Positions 63,486 to 63,650 of a DNA stretch of 63,650 nucleotides are shown here, piece after piece. Location: NCBI RefSeq assembly GCF_023715155.1, contig NZ_JAMBNQ010000029.1, forward strand, positions 1 through 63,650. Direction: 5' to 3'. Within the stretch, counting starts at the first letter, position 1. Each line of letters begins with the position of its first letter. The notes under the pieces are model-generated. The model was given only the letters and a program-made list of their open reading frames with translations, had not been told where the DNA came from and made no database searches. This DNA is from Neobacillus mesonae (GTDB lineage: Bacteria > Bacillota > Bacilli > Bacillales > Cytobacillaceae). The translations under genes were made by a program, and so were the position numbers.

Positions 63486-63650
63486 ATCTGACCCCATAAT
63501 GTTGGACAAAAAGTATTATGCTAATCGCTGGGTGGTAAGAAGCCTGTATTGTACAGGGCTCTTACCACCCAGCTTTTCTTTAATTCGATAATTGTTGTAA
63601 TCATTTATCCAATGTGCCGCAGCCTGAGCGACCTCCTCAAAGGAATTGTA
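63484..63650 (-). mobile_element. IS3-family insertion sequence, right end only
   Basis: The segment from TGATCTGACCCCATAATG (63484) inward looks like an IS3-type terminal repeat followed by the transposase 3' end on the minus strand. The rest lies outside the window. It has inserted inside a unit of the hairpin array. Confidence 0.75.
63516..63650 (-). CDS. IS3-family transposase, C-terminal fragment
   Basis: 44 codons plus stop, open at the window edge. The reading YNSFEEVAQAAAHWINDYNN continues as YRIKEKLGGKSPVQYR. This is the typical end of IS3/IS150 transposase OrfB after the last catalytic Glu of the DDE domain, with the conserved YN..R....L....P..YR spacing. A hairpin TAAGAAGCCTGTAttgTACAGGGCTCTTA lies within its 3' end. 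Confidence 0.85.
   Translation of the reverse strand, partial: YNSFEEVAQAAAHWINDYNNYRIKEKLGGKSPVQYRLLTTQRLA

Overview
The window reads as chromosome of a low-GC, endospore-forming Bacillaceae (Bacillus/Neobacillus-like). The evidence is strong AGGAGG-type ribosome sites, frequent GTG/TTG starts, rho-independent terminators, and close matches to Bacillus families (intracellular subtilisin with LIPY pro-segment, YxjG, YnfA, YczI-like, GbsR, OpuC, HssRS-HrtAB). No rRNA, tRNA, CRISPR or prophage was seen. The only mobile gene is an IS3-type transposase cut by the right edge.

Layout. 1-5.7 kb: hairpin-repeat arrays around a macrolide-type glycosyltransferase and a NupC-type nucleoside transporter, then a decayed NERD-domain gene. 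5.7-11 kb: intracellular serine protease, a small minus-strand group of membrane/small proteins, a FUSC-like exporter and an M20 dipeptidase. 11-15.3 kb: an unknown protein, aroD, a LysR regulator and a YxjG-type methionine synthase. 15.4-20.2 kb: an adenosylcobalamin riboswitch with terminator in front of an operon for an acyl-CoA thioesterase, ribonucleotide reductase alpha and beta, and a flavodoxin. 20.7-25.6 kb: a 2-hydroxyacid dehydrogenase and aminotransferase pair, small unknown genes, DUF1456 and Lin0512 proteins. 25.8-29.8 kb: a YeeE/YedE (thiosulfate-type) transporter and a polar amino acid ABC transporter. 29.9-36.7 kb: methyltransferase/LysR pair, a Gly/Tyr-rich repeat protein, an ECF sigma factor with its membrane regulator, a HAD phosphatase, an NAD(P)-binding oxidoreductase and a D-cysteine desulfhydrase-like enzyme. 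37-41 kb: heme stress operon hrtB-hrtA-hssR-hssS with a recognisable HssR direct repeat. 41-46 kb: acyl-ACP thioesterase, ArsB-like pump, YnfA, and an MFS/LysR divergent pair. 46-54 kb: a fused OpuC/EgtU-type ABC importer, an OsmC peroxiredoxin, a racemase, an aldo/keto reductase, and a cystine-type ABC transporter whose binding-protein gene is reduced to a fragment. 54-63 kb: a carnitine module, with OpuCA-CB-CC-CD import, a GbsR-type regulator, L-carnitine dehydrogenase, a BKACE enzyme and a betainyl-CoA-type thioesterase, followed by a CocE-type esterase.

The most unusual DNA is non-coding. Tandem imperfect hairpin arrays occur at about six places, with several different unit sequences but always a 51-53 bp period (about five helical turns). 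A second family of three structured elements (about 155-265 bp) shares TTATCC and TTTCA-TTTAT ends. Two other dispersed intergenic repeat families (GTCCAGCT-type and GGTGCCTGGCACC-type) are also present.

All calls are by reading and recalled family knowledge; no database search was run.
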